Positions 8,661-17,028 of a stretch of 64,000 nucleotides of DNA are shown here, one piece after another. A program made the translations under genes and the position numbers. Within the stretch, counting starts at the first letter, position 1. Every line of letters begins with the position of its first letter. Below the pieces are notes generated by a model. That model was not told where the DNA came from, made no database searches, and saw only the letters and a list, made by a program, of their open reading frames with translations. The stretch is from Burkholderia glumae LMG 2196 = ATCC 33617 (GTDB taxonomy: Bacteria; Pseudomonadota; Gammaproteobacteria; Burkholderiales; Burkholderiaceae), in contig NZ_CP009434.1 of the NCBI RefSeq assembly GCF_000960995.1, forward strand, positions 744,001 through 808,000, written 5' to 3'.

Positions 8661-9821
8661 ATGCAGCACACCATTGAGAAAATCACCGCGACGCCGGTGT
8701 TCGCGCACGGCAACGCGGAGATCGCCGGCGTCCGTTTTTCCGGCAAGCTGTCGGGCGTGATCGTCGAGATCGAGACCTCGCAGGGCGTCACGGGCCACGG
8801 CTTCACGGCGATCACCGACGAGGCCGTCGTCGCCGCCGCGATCGACCACGTCGCGGCGCCGAACCTGATCGGGATGGACCTCATGGCGCGTGAGCGCATT
8901 CTCGACAAGCTGGTCTGGCTGCTGTGCCCGCGCGGGCAGACCGGTTACGCGGGCCATGTGATCTCCGCGATCGACATCGCGGTCTGGGACGCGATCGGCA
9001 AGATCGCCGGCCTGCCGGTGTGGAAGATGCTCGGCGGTGCGCGCCCGGTGGTGCCGCTCTACACGACCTTCGGCTTCGCGTCGGTCGAGCGCGCGGAGCT
9101 CGTGCAGGCGGCGCGCGCGCTCGTCGCCTCGGGGCAGCGCCGCATCAAGATGATCGTCGGCTATCACGCGCTCGCGCGCCGCAACGAAGGAAGGCCGCTC
9201 GAGCAGGTGGTCGCGGATGACGTGGCACGCGTGCGCGCCGTGCGCGACGCGGTGGGCGACGCCGCCGAGATCTACATCGACGCGAATTGCGGGCTCGATC
9301 ACTACCACGCGTTGCGGCTTGCCGAGCGCGTCGCCGATTGCGACATCGGCTTCTTCGAGGAGCCGATCGCGGACAACGACCCCGCCAAGCTTGCCGACCT
9401 GAGAAAGCGCGGCGGCATTCCCATCGCCACCGGCCAGAGCGAGGGGCAATTGTTCCGGTTCCGCGATTTCCTCGTGAACGATGCGGTCGACATCCTGCAG
9501 CCGAACGTGTGCGTGTGCGGCGGCTTCTCGGTGGCGACGCGCGCGGCCGCGCTCGCGCAGGCGTTCGGCGTGCCGATCGACAACGGCGGCACCTTCCCGT
9601 TCCACAACATGCACCTGCACGGCGGGCTCGCGAACGGCGGCTCGGTCGAGTGGCACGTGGTGGCGGTCGACATCTGCCGGAACCTGTTCGCCGGCCTGCC
9701 GGCCGAGCAGGACGGAACGCTGGCGCTGCCCGATGCGCCAGGGCTCGGCTTCGGAATCAACCGAGACGGCGTGCGCGAGTTCTCGTCCGGCCCCGGATCG
9801 CAGGGTCACGGCAAGGCCTGA
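8661..9821 (+). CDS. Enolase-superfamily enzyme (mandelate racemase/muconate lactonizing type)
   Basis: A 386-residue protein of the MR/MLE family. The metal ligands are recognisable at YIDANCG, GFFEEPIADND and the ATGQSEGQ region, with a catalytic Lys in RRIKMIVG and a probable catalytic His in the NGGTFPFHNMHLHGG segment. Members abstract an alpha-proton from a carboxylate and then racemise, dehydrate or cycloisomerise it. A GGAGA site precedes the ATG at 8661, which is the preferred start. It is the last gene of the operon. The presence of IlvD and BenE suggests that a hydroxy- or aromatic carboxylate is the substrate, but the reaction is not determined. Confidence 0.85.
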   Translation: MQHTIEKITATPVFAHGNAEIAGVRFSGKLSGVIVEIETSQGVTGHGFTAITDEAVVAAAIDHVAAPNLIGMDLMARERILDKLVWLLCPRGQTGYAGHVISAIDIAVWDAIGKIAGLPVWKMLGGARPVVPLYTTFGFASVERAELVQAARALVASGQRRIKMIVGYHALARRNEGRPLEQVVADDVARVRAVRDAVGDAAEIYIDANCGLDHYHALRLAERVADCDIGFFEEPIADNDPAKLADLRKRGGIPIATGQSEGQLFRFRDFLVNDAVDILQPNVCVCGGFSVATRAAALAQAFGVPIDNGGTFPFHNMHLHGGLANGGSVEWHVVAVDICRNLFAGLPAEQDGTLALPDAPGLGFGINRDGVREFSSGPGSQGHGKA

Positions 9822-9965
9822 GCGTGCGCCGGCGCGCCGGCAAGCACGCGGCGCGGGCCGCGTGCGGCCATCCCCGTCTGCGGCGGTCCGCACGATTCGC
9901 GCGCGTGCCGCGCCATGGGCCGCGGCCCCGCGACCAAACCGGCGCCTGGCTCGCTTGCGCCTGCA

Positions 9966-10877
9966 TTACCTGGACGTCAGGGTTTGCACGATATTGATAA
10001 AACTGGTCAACACATGTCCGGTGTCGGCTTTTCGCCATGCCAAGCCGGTTTCGACGATGAACGGTTCGTGTGCGATCGGGCGGTAGATGACGCCCGTGCG
10101 TCGCAAGTTTCGCAGTGATTGCGGAACCACGGCCACACCGATGCCGGCGGAAACGAGGCTGACGATCGTCTGCATCTGGATCGCTTCTTGGCCAATCCGC
10201 GGAACCACGCCCGCAACGCGGTAGCATTCCATGATCGAATCGTAAAAATTTGGCGCAAGGCGCCGCGGGAAAATCACGAGCGGGAGCTCGGCAACTTCTG
10301 CCAGATGAATCGGCACGTCCTCGGCCGCATCCGATTCGGCGGCCGGTATCGCGAGCACCAACGGCTCCCTGAGGACCGGCAGGTACGACAGCTCCGAAGA
10401 GTAGCGGGGCGGCACTGGCGGGACGATCAATCCCGCGTCGATCTGGCCGGCCACCAGCGCGTCGATTTGCACATCGCTGGTGGCCTCGGTGAGGTGCAAC
10501 CGCACCAGCGGATAGCGCGCGCCGAACTCGCGTAGCAGCAATGGGAGCAGGCCATAGTCGGCAATTGACACAAACGCCAGCGACAGGCTCCCGCTCTCGC
10601 CCCGCGCGAGACTCTGCGCCAGCGGGGGAAGCGCCTCGGCCGCGCTCAGTAGCTTACGGACCTCGGGGAGCAATGCTTCGCCGACCGCAGTGAGCGTGAC
10701 CGTGCGGTTCGTGCGGGCAAACAACATGACGCCGAGCTCGCGCTCCAGCGAGCGAATCGCCTGTGAGAGAGGGGGCTGAGTCATGGACAGGCGCACGGCG
10801 GCTCGACCGAAATGCCGCTCCTCGGCGACAGCGACGAAGTAGTACCACTGGCGCAGATCGGGGACGAAGTTGTGCAT
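9966..10877 (-). CDS. LysR-family transcriptional regulator
   Basis: A 303-residue LysR regulator. The winged HTH is at residues 1-65 (DLRQWYYFVAVAEERHFGRAA, then TQPPLSQAIRSLERELG), followed by a ligand-binding domain with SLSLAFVSIADYGLLP and the typical GIGVAVVPQSL motif. The ATG at 10877 was chosen because family members start a few residues before the first helix. It is convergent with the operon ending at 9821, with 144 bp between the stops. It is the closest candidate regulator of that operon, but the usual divergent arrangement is missing, so the link is inference. Confidence 0.88.
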   Translation of the reverse strand: MHNFVPDLRQWYYFVAVAEERHFGRAAVRLSMTQPPLSQAIRSLERELGVMLFARTNRTVTLTAVGEALLPEVRKLLSAAEALPPLAQSLARGESGSLSLAFVSIADYGLLPLLLREFGARYPLVRLHLTEATSDVQIDALVAGQIDAGLIVPPVPPRYSSELSYLPVLREPLVLAIPAAESDAAEDVPIHLAEVAELPLVIFPRRLAPNFYDSIMECYRVAGVVPRIGQEAIQMQTIVSLVSAGIGVAVVPQSLRNLRRTGVIYRPIAHEPFIVETGLAWRKADTGHVLTSFINIVQTLTSR

Positions 10878-11486
10878 TTTTTGAAATACGTCTGAAGGCG
10901 ATGAGAAAATGATTGGACAGGCGGCGGTCGTGCATTTGACGTGGCCGCGCTGGTTCGGACGCGGCTCCGGGACGAACCCTTCGGCCGCGTTTGCGGCGAG
11001 CGTTCGGCAGCGCTTGGCCACCCCGCTGGTCCGTCCTCAAACCCGAATGTGCGGCTCGCCTTGCCTGCCGCGGCAAATTCGGCGCCGGTCCGGCCCGCTC
11101 GCCGGCGTTTCATCCCACCCGTTTCCTCTCCTCTTCGGGGTAGCGCAATCCAGTCCGGCTATTCCATGTGTCGACGCAAGACCGTTCGCTTCGATTCAGG
11201 CCAAACATTTTCCGAAGGCAGCAGGCAGCGACATCCCCGGTAGCCGCGTCGAGAAATGTGTTCTTCGGGTTTTGTCATGGTGAAGCCGGCTTGATCGATG
11301 GTGTGTCGATTGTCGGCGATTCACACGACGGCGTCCAATCAGCCCGTCCGCCGGCGCGCTCGCGCGCATCGCGGCGGCGCGCGTTGCCCCGCCCTTGCCC
11401 CGCTGTTCGACCGCAGGTCGCCGCTCGATTGAACGGGAGCGCCGGCGGCGGGTCGAATCCAGCTTTGCCGGTCGGTCAAGCGAATC
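10878..11486. other. Non-coding stretch between lysR and GNAT genes
   Basis: About 600 bp with no convincing gene. It must hold the promoter of the minus-strand lysR and that of the plus-strand acetyltransferase. Open frames here are short, lack family features and look like chance frames. No clear repeat or hairpin was seen. Confidence 0.5.
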
Positions 11487-12044
11487 ATGGAACAGATTGA
11501 AACAAGTCGGCTAATTCTGAGAAATTTCGAGCAGCGCGACGCATTGGATCTATGGTCCTACTTGCGAGAGCCGCGGGCGAGCTGTTATCTGTCCATGAAG
11601 CTCGAGGATGAAAATGCGGCGAAGATCGAAGCAATCAGGCGCAGCAAAAGCGACGAATATATCGCGGTGTGCTTGAAGGCGCCCGACAAGCTCATCGGAG
11701 ACCTGTTTTTCATGCAGGAAGACGACACCTTCTCGGTCGGTTGGAATTTCAATGCGGCCTTCTCGGGACGGGGGTTCGCCTTCGAAGCAGCGCATGCTCT
11801 TTTCGATTACCTGTTCGCCGCCAAGCAAGCCCGGCGCCTGTATGCCTACGTGGAAGAAGAAAACCTGGCGTCGCGGCGCCTGTGTGAACGACTGGGCATG
11901 CGCAAGGAAGGCGTCTTCATGGAGTTCATCTCCTTCAAGAACGACAGCAATGGCAACCCGGTTTTCGAAAACACCATGCAGTATGCGATTCTAAAAAAAG
12001 AATGGTCAAACAGTGAATGGCAAACGGGATCGTTCGACCGCTGA
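11487..12044 (+). CDS. GNAT-family N-acetyltransferase (RimJ/RimL type)
   Basis: A 185-residue acetyltransferase. It has the N-terminal ETSRLILRNFEQRDA strand-helix, a central FSVGWNFNAAFSGRGFAFEAAHALFDYLF acetyl-CoA site, and the ENLASRRLCERLGMRKEG motif near residues 130-148 that is typical of RimJ/RimL. It should transfer acetyl from acetyl-CoA to an amine, such as a protein N-terminus or small molecule. GC content is lower than its neighbours, which may indicate recent acquisition. It stands alone and is followed by a terminator-like hairpin. The substrate is unknown. Confidence 0.85.
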   Translation: MEQIETSRLILRNFEQRDALDLWSYLREPRASCYLSMKLEDENAAKIEAIRRSKSDEYIAVCLKAPDKLIGDLFFMQEDDTFSVGWNFNAAFSGRGFAFEAAHALFDYLFAAKQARRLYAYVEEENLASRRLCERLGMRKEGVFMEFISFKNDSNGNPVFENTMQYAILKKEWSNSEWQTGSFDR

Positions 12045-12194
12045 GGCGTTGGCCGGCAGATCAGGCCCCCGGCGAGCAGCCGGCTTTTGTCTGATGAAAT
12101 CGATCTTCTGCCAGGTTTTTCCGTTCCCGCAGCCGCGGCTACCGTGCTCCGGAGCATGAAAGTCTTGTGGGAGCCCATTGCAGATGGGTTTCCA

Positions 12195-12219
12195 GGCCGC
12201 CTGGGGTGGCCCTTTTTTT
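12195..12219 (+). terminator. Rho-independent terminator-like hairpin
   Basis: A 7-bp stem (GGCCGCC pairing with GGTGGCC through one G-U pair) with a 3-nt loop is followed by a run of seven T. It lies 150 bp after the GNAT stop and just upstream of the flagellin promoter. Confidence 0.7.
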
Positions 12220-12313
12220 GTCTACAGGTTTCGGGTTCGGCGTGTCCTCGCGCGGAGCAAGGCCCGGCGTCTGGCGGGCCGCGCAGCGCGCGCCAGGCCC
12301 GCTCGACAGGCCC

Positions 12314-12340
12314 TCAAGTTTTAACGAGCCATGCCGTAAA
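12314..12340 (+). promoter_or_regulatory. Sigma-28 (FliA) promoter for flagellin
   Basis: TCAAGTTT (12314-12321), an 11-bp spacer, then GCCGTAAA (12333-12340). This closely matches the enterobacterial FliA consensus TAAAGTTT-N11-GCCGATAA. It predicts a start near 12348 and a leader of about 215 nt before fliC. Confidence 0.8.
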
Positions 12341-12562
12341 AATGCTTGCAAGCACCGCACCAAGCATCGCGGCTCCCGGCCCCGACCGACATGGGATGGC
12401 AACACGTCATTCGGGTTCTTCAGAGGGTTTGCGCAGTAGGCGTTATCGGCGGTTGCTGTTTTATTGCATAGGTCGAGTGATGAGTGGAAATTCCATTATC
12501 GATGTGATGTCGGAATAAGCACTCCACGATATTTTTTTCGATTTGTACATTGGGAAGGCAAC

Positions 12563-13717
12563 ATGCTCGGAATCAATACCAACGTCAACTCGCTGGTCGC
12601 TCAGCAAAACCTGAACGGCTCGCAGAGCGCCCTGTCGCAAGCCATCACGCGCCTGTCTTCGGGCAACCGCATCAACAGCGCCGCTGACGATGCCGCCGGC
12701 CTGGCGATCGCCACGCGCATGCAAACGCAGATCAACGGCCTGAACCAGGGCGTGCAGAACACCAACGACGCCGTCTCGCTGATCCAGACGACGTCGAGCC
12801 AGCTCTCGTCGCTGACGAGCAGCCTGCAGCGTATCAGCACGCTGGCGACCGAAGCGGCCACCGGCACGCTGTCGTCGAGCGACCAGGCCGCGGCCGAGAA
12901 GGAAGTGGCCCAGCAGATCCAGGAAGTGAACCGGATTGCTTCGCAAACGAACTTCAACGGCAAGAACCTGCTCGACGGTTCGGCCGGGATCCTCACCTTC
13001 CAGATCGGCGCGAACGTCGGCCAGACCGTCAGCCTGGACCTGAGCCAAAGCCTGTCGGCGGCGAAGATCGGCGGCGGCCTGGTGCAAGCGGGCACCAACG
13101 TCGGCTCGATCCAGAACCTGAGCCTCGACGCGAACGGCGCGGCCACCACGGCGGCACAACCGGCCATCACCTCGGTCAACGTGCTGTCGGACGGCAAGGG
13201 CGGCTTCTCGTTCACGGACCAGAACGGCCAGGCACTGAGCGCGACGGCAGTCGGCGCGATCTTCACGACGGGCACGGCAGCCGGCACGGGCACGGCGGTC
13301 ACGAACCTGACGCTCGCCACCGCTGCCACCAGCGGCATGACGACGGCCCAGGCCAGCGCGGCGGCCAACATGATCTCGCAGATCAACGCGGTGAACGCGC
13401 CGCCGACCGTGTCGAACGTGGACATCAGCAACACGACGAGCGCCAACCAGGCCATCGTCTCGGTTGCCAACGCGCTGTCCACCATCAACAACCTGCAGGC
13501 CACGCTCGGCGCGACCCAGAACCGGCTGCAGGCCATCGGCCAAACGCAGCAGGCCAACTCGACGAACCTGTCGTCGGCGCAATCGCAGATCCAGAGCGCG
13601 GACTTCGCGCAGGAAACGGCGGCGCTGAGCAAGGCGCAGGTGCTGCAACAGGCCGGCATCTCGGTGCTGGCGCAAGCCAACTCGCTGCCGCAGCAGGTCC
13701 TGAAGCTGCTGCAGTAA
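12563..13717 (+). CDS. fliC: Flagellin FliC
   Basis: A 384-residue flagellin, the filament subunit exported through the flagellar type III pathway. The conserved D0/D1 N-terminus (MLGINTNVNSLVAQQNLNGS, then LSSGNRINSAADDAAGLAIA) and the C-terminal coiled-coil ending LPQQVLKLLQ are intact. The Thr/Ala-rich middle (about residues 180-290) is the variable surface domain. The ATG at 12563 was chosen because flagellins begin with this peptide. GAAGG lies just upstream. The gene has its own sigma-28 promoter and no fliD, fliS or other flagellar gene beside it, so it may be an extra or relocated flagellin. Confidence 0.95.
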   Translation: MLGINTNVNSLVAQQNLNGSQSALSQAITRLSSGNRINSAADDAAGLAIATRMQTQINGLNQGVQNTNDAVSLIQTTSSQLSSLTSSLQRISTLATEAATGTLSSSDQAAAEKEVAQQIQEVNRIASQTNFNGKNLLDGSAGILTFQIGANVGQTVSLDLSQSLSAAKIGGGLVQAGTNVGSIQNLSLDANGAATTAAQPAITSVNVLSDGKGGFSFTDQNGQALSATAVGAIFTTGTAAGTGTAVTNLTLATAATSGMTTAQASAAANMISQINAVNAPPTVSNVDISNTTSANQAIVSVANALSTINNLQATLGATQNRLQAIGQTQQANSTNLSSAQSQIQSADFAQETAALSKAQVLQQAGISVLAQANSLPQQVLKLLQ

Positions 13718-13774
13718 GCGACGGGCGGGCCGGGCGAGGCCGGCCGCCGGCGCAGGCGTTGTCTCGGCCAGGAT

Positions 13775-13807
13775 ACGGACCGGCAATCGGTAACGATGCC
13801 GGTCCGT
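13775..13807 (+). terminator. Hairpin downstream of fliC
   Basis: Perfect 11-bp inverted repeat (ACGGACCGGCA and its complement) with an 11-nt loop, 58 bp after the fliC stop. No clear T-run follows, so it may be a transcript-stabilising or weak terminator hairpin. Confidence 0.5.
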
Positions 13808-13979
13808 AACGTTTGCGGCCTGGCTGACTCGGTTCGGCGTCGCGAAATGAAGAAGTGCCGGCGGCCTTTGCTGATGCCGCCGTTTTCCCCGGCCGAAGCA
13901 GTCGATGCCCAGCGGCCATCGCCGGCCCCTGCACGCCGCGCCCAGGCCGTCTCGGCCACTTCGTCAAGGAGCCTGCTTC

Positions 13980-14570
13980 ATGCCGTCTCCCTCCCGCCTG
14001 CTGTTTCTGCCCGGCGCATCGGGCGATACCGCGTTCTGGCAGCCGCTTGCGCAACGTCTCCAGCACGGCGCCGAGCGCGAGATCGTCGCGTATCCGGGCT
14101 TGGGTGCCGAGCCGCCCGATCCGTCGATCCGCAGCCTCGACGAACTGCTCGACCGCGTGCTGGCGCGCCTCGACCGGCCCAGCGCGCTGATCGCCCAGTC
14201 GATGGGCGGCGTGCTGGCACGCCCCGAACTCGTCACGCATCTGGTGCTCTGCGTGACCTCGGGCGGCATCGACGTCGAGGCGCTCGGCGCCGCCGATTGG
14301 CGTGCCGCGTTCCGGGCCGGCCATGCGTCGTTGCCCGAGTGGTTTCCCGCCTACCGCGGCGATCTGACGGGCCAACTGCCCGGCGTCATGCAGCCAACCT
14401 TGCTGATCTGGGGCGACCACGATCCGTTCAGCCCGCCCGCCATCGGCGAGCGGCTGCTCGGCCTGCTGCCCGACGCGCGCCTGCACGTGGTGCGCGGCGG
14501 GCGCCACGACCTCGCGAGCGTGCATGCGGCCGCACTCGCGCCGCTCGTCGAAGCGCATCTGCGGCACTGA
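13980..14570 (+). CDS. Alpha/beta-hydrolase with shortened nucleophile helix
   Basis: A 196-residue alpha/beta-hydrolase fold protein. It has FLPGASGDTAFW (oxyanion region, residues 9-20), the nucleophile elbow QSMGG with Ser74, the acid in LIWGDHDPF and the His in GGRHD. It should hydrolyse an ester or related bond. An AAGGAG site precedes the ATG at 13980. The stretch after the elbow goes straight from MGGVLA to RPELVTHLVL, about eight residues shorter than usual, so part of helix C may be deleted. The catalytic triad remains, but stability or activity is uncertain. Confidence 0.75.
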   Translation: MPSPSRLLFLPGASGDTAFWQPLAQRLQHGAEREIVAYPGLGAEPPDPSIRSLDELLDRVLARLDRPSALIAQSMGGVLARPELVTHLVLCVTSGGIDVEALGAADWRAAFRAGHASLPEWFPAYRGDLTGQLPGVMQPTLLIWGDHDPFSPPAIGERLLGLLPDARLHVVRGGRHDLASVHAAALAPLVEAHLRH

Positions 14571-14827
14571 CGCGCCGCCGTCGGTTGCAGCGGGTCCGGT
14601 TATTGCGCCATCCACTGGCCGGCATGCATGCCCCCGCTGGATGCGTGCCGTACTTCACATCGGTCGGCGGATTTGTAGTTTTTGCAGGCGTGCGCCATGC
14701 CTGCGCAAGCGCTCTCGCCCGCAGTGAGTCCGCCGCGATCGATGCCGATTCGAGCACCGCCGGCGCTCCGCCGCGCCGCGCGCCGATCGGCTGTTATAGA
14801 CCCCACAACCGGAAGTGGAGGAAGTGC

Positions 14828-16924
14828 ATGGCCAAATCGAAAGCGACCCAGGATGCCGATGTCATCGGTCACGGCGGCGAGCTGCATCAGCAACACACGG
14901 GACGCGGCAAGCAGGATCCCGAAATTCTGACCACCAACTTCGGCGTCCCGATCTCCGACAACCAGAACAGCCTGCGCGCGGGCGAGCGCGGCCCGACGCT
15001 GCTCGAGGACTTCGTGCTGCGCGAGAAGATCTTCCACTTCGATCACGAGCGGATTCCGGAGCGCATCGTGCATGCGCGCGGCAGCGGCGCGCATGGCGTG
15101 TTCAAGTGCACGCGCGCGATTCCCGAGCTCACGCGCGCGAACCTGTTCCAGCAGGCGGGCCAGGAGACCGAGGTGTTCGTGCGCTTTTCGACGGTGGCGG
15201 GCGGTGCGGGCTCGGTGGACACGCCGCGCGACGTGCGCGGCTTCGCCGTGAAGTTCTACACGCGCGAGGGCAACTGGGACCTGGTGGGCAACAACATTCC
15301 GGTGTTCTTCATCCAGGACGCGATCAAGTTCCCGGACCTGATCCACAGCGTGAAGATGGAGGCCGATCGCGGCTACCCGCAGGCGGCCTCGGCGCACGAC
15401 ACGTTCTGGGACTTCGCGAGCCTGATGCCCGAGAGCACCCACATGCTGATGTGGGCGATGTCCGACCGCGCGATTCCGCGTTCGCTGCGCATGATGCAGG
15501 GCTTCGGCGTGCATACCTTCCGCTTCGTCAATGCGAAGGGCGAGGGGCGCTACGTGAAGTTCCACTGGACGCCGGTGCTCGGCGTGCAGTCCACCTGCTG
15601 GGACGAGGCCGTGAAGATCGCCGGCGCGGACCCCGACTATCATCGCCGCGACCTGTTCGAGGCGATCGAGGCGGGCGACTTCCCCGAGTGGGATCTCGGC
15701 ATCCAGGTGTTCGACGAGGCGTGGGCCGCGCAGCAGCCCTACGACGTGCTCGACGCCACCAAGCTGATTCCCGAGGAGGAGATTCCGGTCGAGACGATCG
15801 GCCGGCTCACGCTCAACGCCAACGTGAAGAACTTCTTCGCCGAGACCGAGCAGGCCGCGTTCCTGCCGTCGAACGTGGTGCCCGGCATCGACTTCAGCAA
15901 CGATCCGCTGCTGCAGGGGCGCCTGTTCAGCTACCTCGACACGCAGAAGTCGCGGCTGGGCACCACCAACTTCCACCAGATCCCGATCAACGCGCCGCGC
16001 TGCCCGTTCCACAACATGCAGCGCGACGGGATGATGCAGACCCAGGTGCCGGCCGGCCGCGCCAACTACGAGCCGAACTCGCTTGCCCACGCGGGCGAGG
16101 ACGGCGGCCCGCGCGAGGCGCCGGCCGAGGGCTTCACCACCTTCCAGGCCAACGCCGAGCGCAATGATCCCGCGGCCAAGCTGCGCGTGCGTGCCGAGTT
16201 GTTCGCCGACCACTACAGCCAGGCCCGCCTGCTGTTCCGTTCGCTGGAGCCGATCGAGCAGGCGCATCTGGCCTCGGCGTTCGTGTTCGAGCTGTCGAAG
16301 GTGTCGCTGCAGCACGTGCGCTCGCGGATGGTCTCGCGGCTGCGCAACGTCGACGAATCGCTCGCGCAGCGCGTGGCCGACGGCCTAGCGATCGCGCTGC
16401 CCGACGCCGCGCCGCCGGCGCGCGAGCCGATCGACATGAAGCCGTCGCCGGCGCTGTCGATCGTCGCCAACGCCAAGCCCACGCTGCGCGGCCGCAAGGT
16501 GGGCATTCTGTTCGACGAGGGCTCGGACAAGGCCGCGATCGAGGCGCTGGTGGCGTCGATCGAGAAGGCCGGCGGGCGCGCCATGCTGATCGCACCGAAG
16601 GTGGGCGGGGTGCCGGTGCAGGGCGGCACGCTGACGGCGCACGGGCAGCTGGCCGGCTCGCCGTCGGTGCTGGTCGATGCCGTGGCGCTGGCGCTGACCG
16701 AGGACGCCGCGCGCAAGCTCGCGCAGGATGCGGCGGCGCTCTCGTTCGTGCTCGACGCGTTCGCCCACCTGAAGGCGATCGGCCACACGCCGGGCGCGCA
16801 GCCGCTGCTGGAGCGGGCCGGCATCCAGCCCGACGCGGGCGTGACCGATCTTGGCGAGGCCTTCGTGAAGGCGGCGGCCAGGCGCTTCTACGATCGTGAG
16901 CCGAAGCTGCGCGAACTGGCCTGA
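14828..16924 (+). CDS. katE: Large-subunit catalase HPII (KatE)
   Basis: A 698-residue clade-2 catalase that breaks down hydrogen peroxide to water and oxygen. The catalytic His is at residue 82 (IVHARGSGAHG). The substrate and heme pocket blocks GNNIPVFFIQDAIKFPD and RLFSYLDTQKSRLG (heme Tyr) are present. The extra C-terminal flavodoxin-like domain of large catalases follows from about residue 550 (GRKVGILFDEGSD). Length agrees with the HPII class (about 700-750). GGAGGAAG precedes the ATG at 14828. It is monocistronic, followed by a strong hairpin shared with convergent fabV. Confidence 0.96.
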   Translation: MAKSKATQDADVIGHGGELHQQHTGRGKQDPEILTTNFGVPISDNQNSLRAGERGPTLLEDFVLREKIFHFDHERIPERIVHARGSGAHGVFKCTRAIPELTRANLFQQAGQETEVFVRFSTVAGGAGSVDTPRDVRGFAVKFYTREGNWDLVGNNIPVFFIQDAIKFPDLIHSVKMEADRGYPQAASAHDTFWDFASLMPESTHMLMWAMSDRAIPRSLRMMQGFGVHTFRFVNAKGEGRYVKFHWTPVLGVQSTCWDEAVKIAGADPDYHRRDLFEAIEAGDFPEWDLGIQVFDEAWAAQQPYDVLDATKLIPEEEIPVETIGRLTLNANVKNFFAETEQAAFLPSNVVPGIDFSNDPLLQGRLFSYLDTQKSRLGTTNFHQIPINAPRCPFHNMQRDGMMQTQVPAGRANYEPNSLAHAGEDGGPREAPAEGFTTFQANAERNDPAAKLRVRAELFADHYSQARLLFRSLEPIEQAHLASAFVFELSKVSLQHVRSRMVSRLRNVDESLAQRVADGLAIALPDAAPPAREPIDMKPSPALSIVANAKPTLRGRKVGILFDEGSDKAAIEALVASIEKAGGRAMLIAPKVGGVPVQGGTLTAHGQLAGSPSVLVDAVALALTEDAARKLAQDAAALSFVLDAFAHLKAIGHTPGAQPLLERAGIQPDAGVTDLGEAFVKAAARRFYDREPKLRELA

Positions 16925-16946
16925 CGAGCGGCGCGCGTGAACCAAA

Positions 16947-16980
16947 AAGCGGCGCCGGTGAAGGCCGGCGCCGCTTGTTT
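16947..16980. terminator. Bidirectional terminator between katE and fabV
   Basis: A 12-bp GC-rich inverted repeat (16947-16958 with 16965-16976) has an A-run on its left and a T-rich tail on its right, so it can end transcription from both converging genes. Confidence 0.8.
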
Positions 16981-17028
16981 CCATGCTGTTTCAGGTCTGC
17001 TCCGCGCGGCGTCTGCCGCGCGGCGGCC

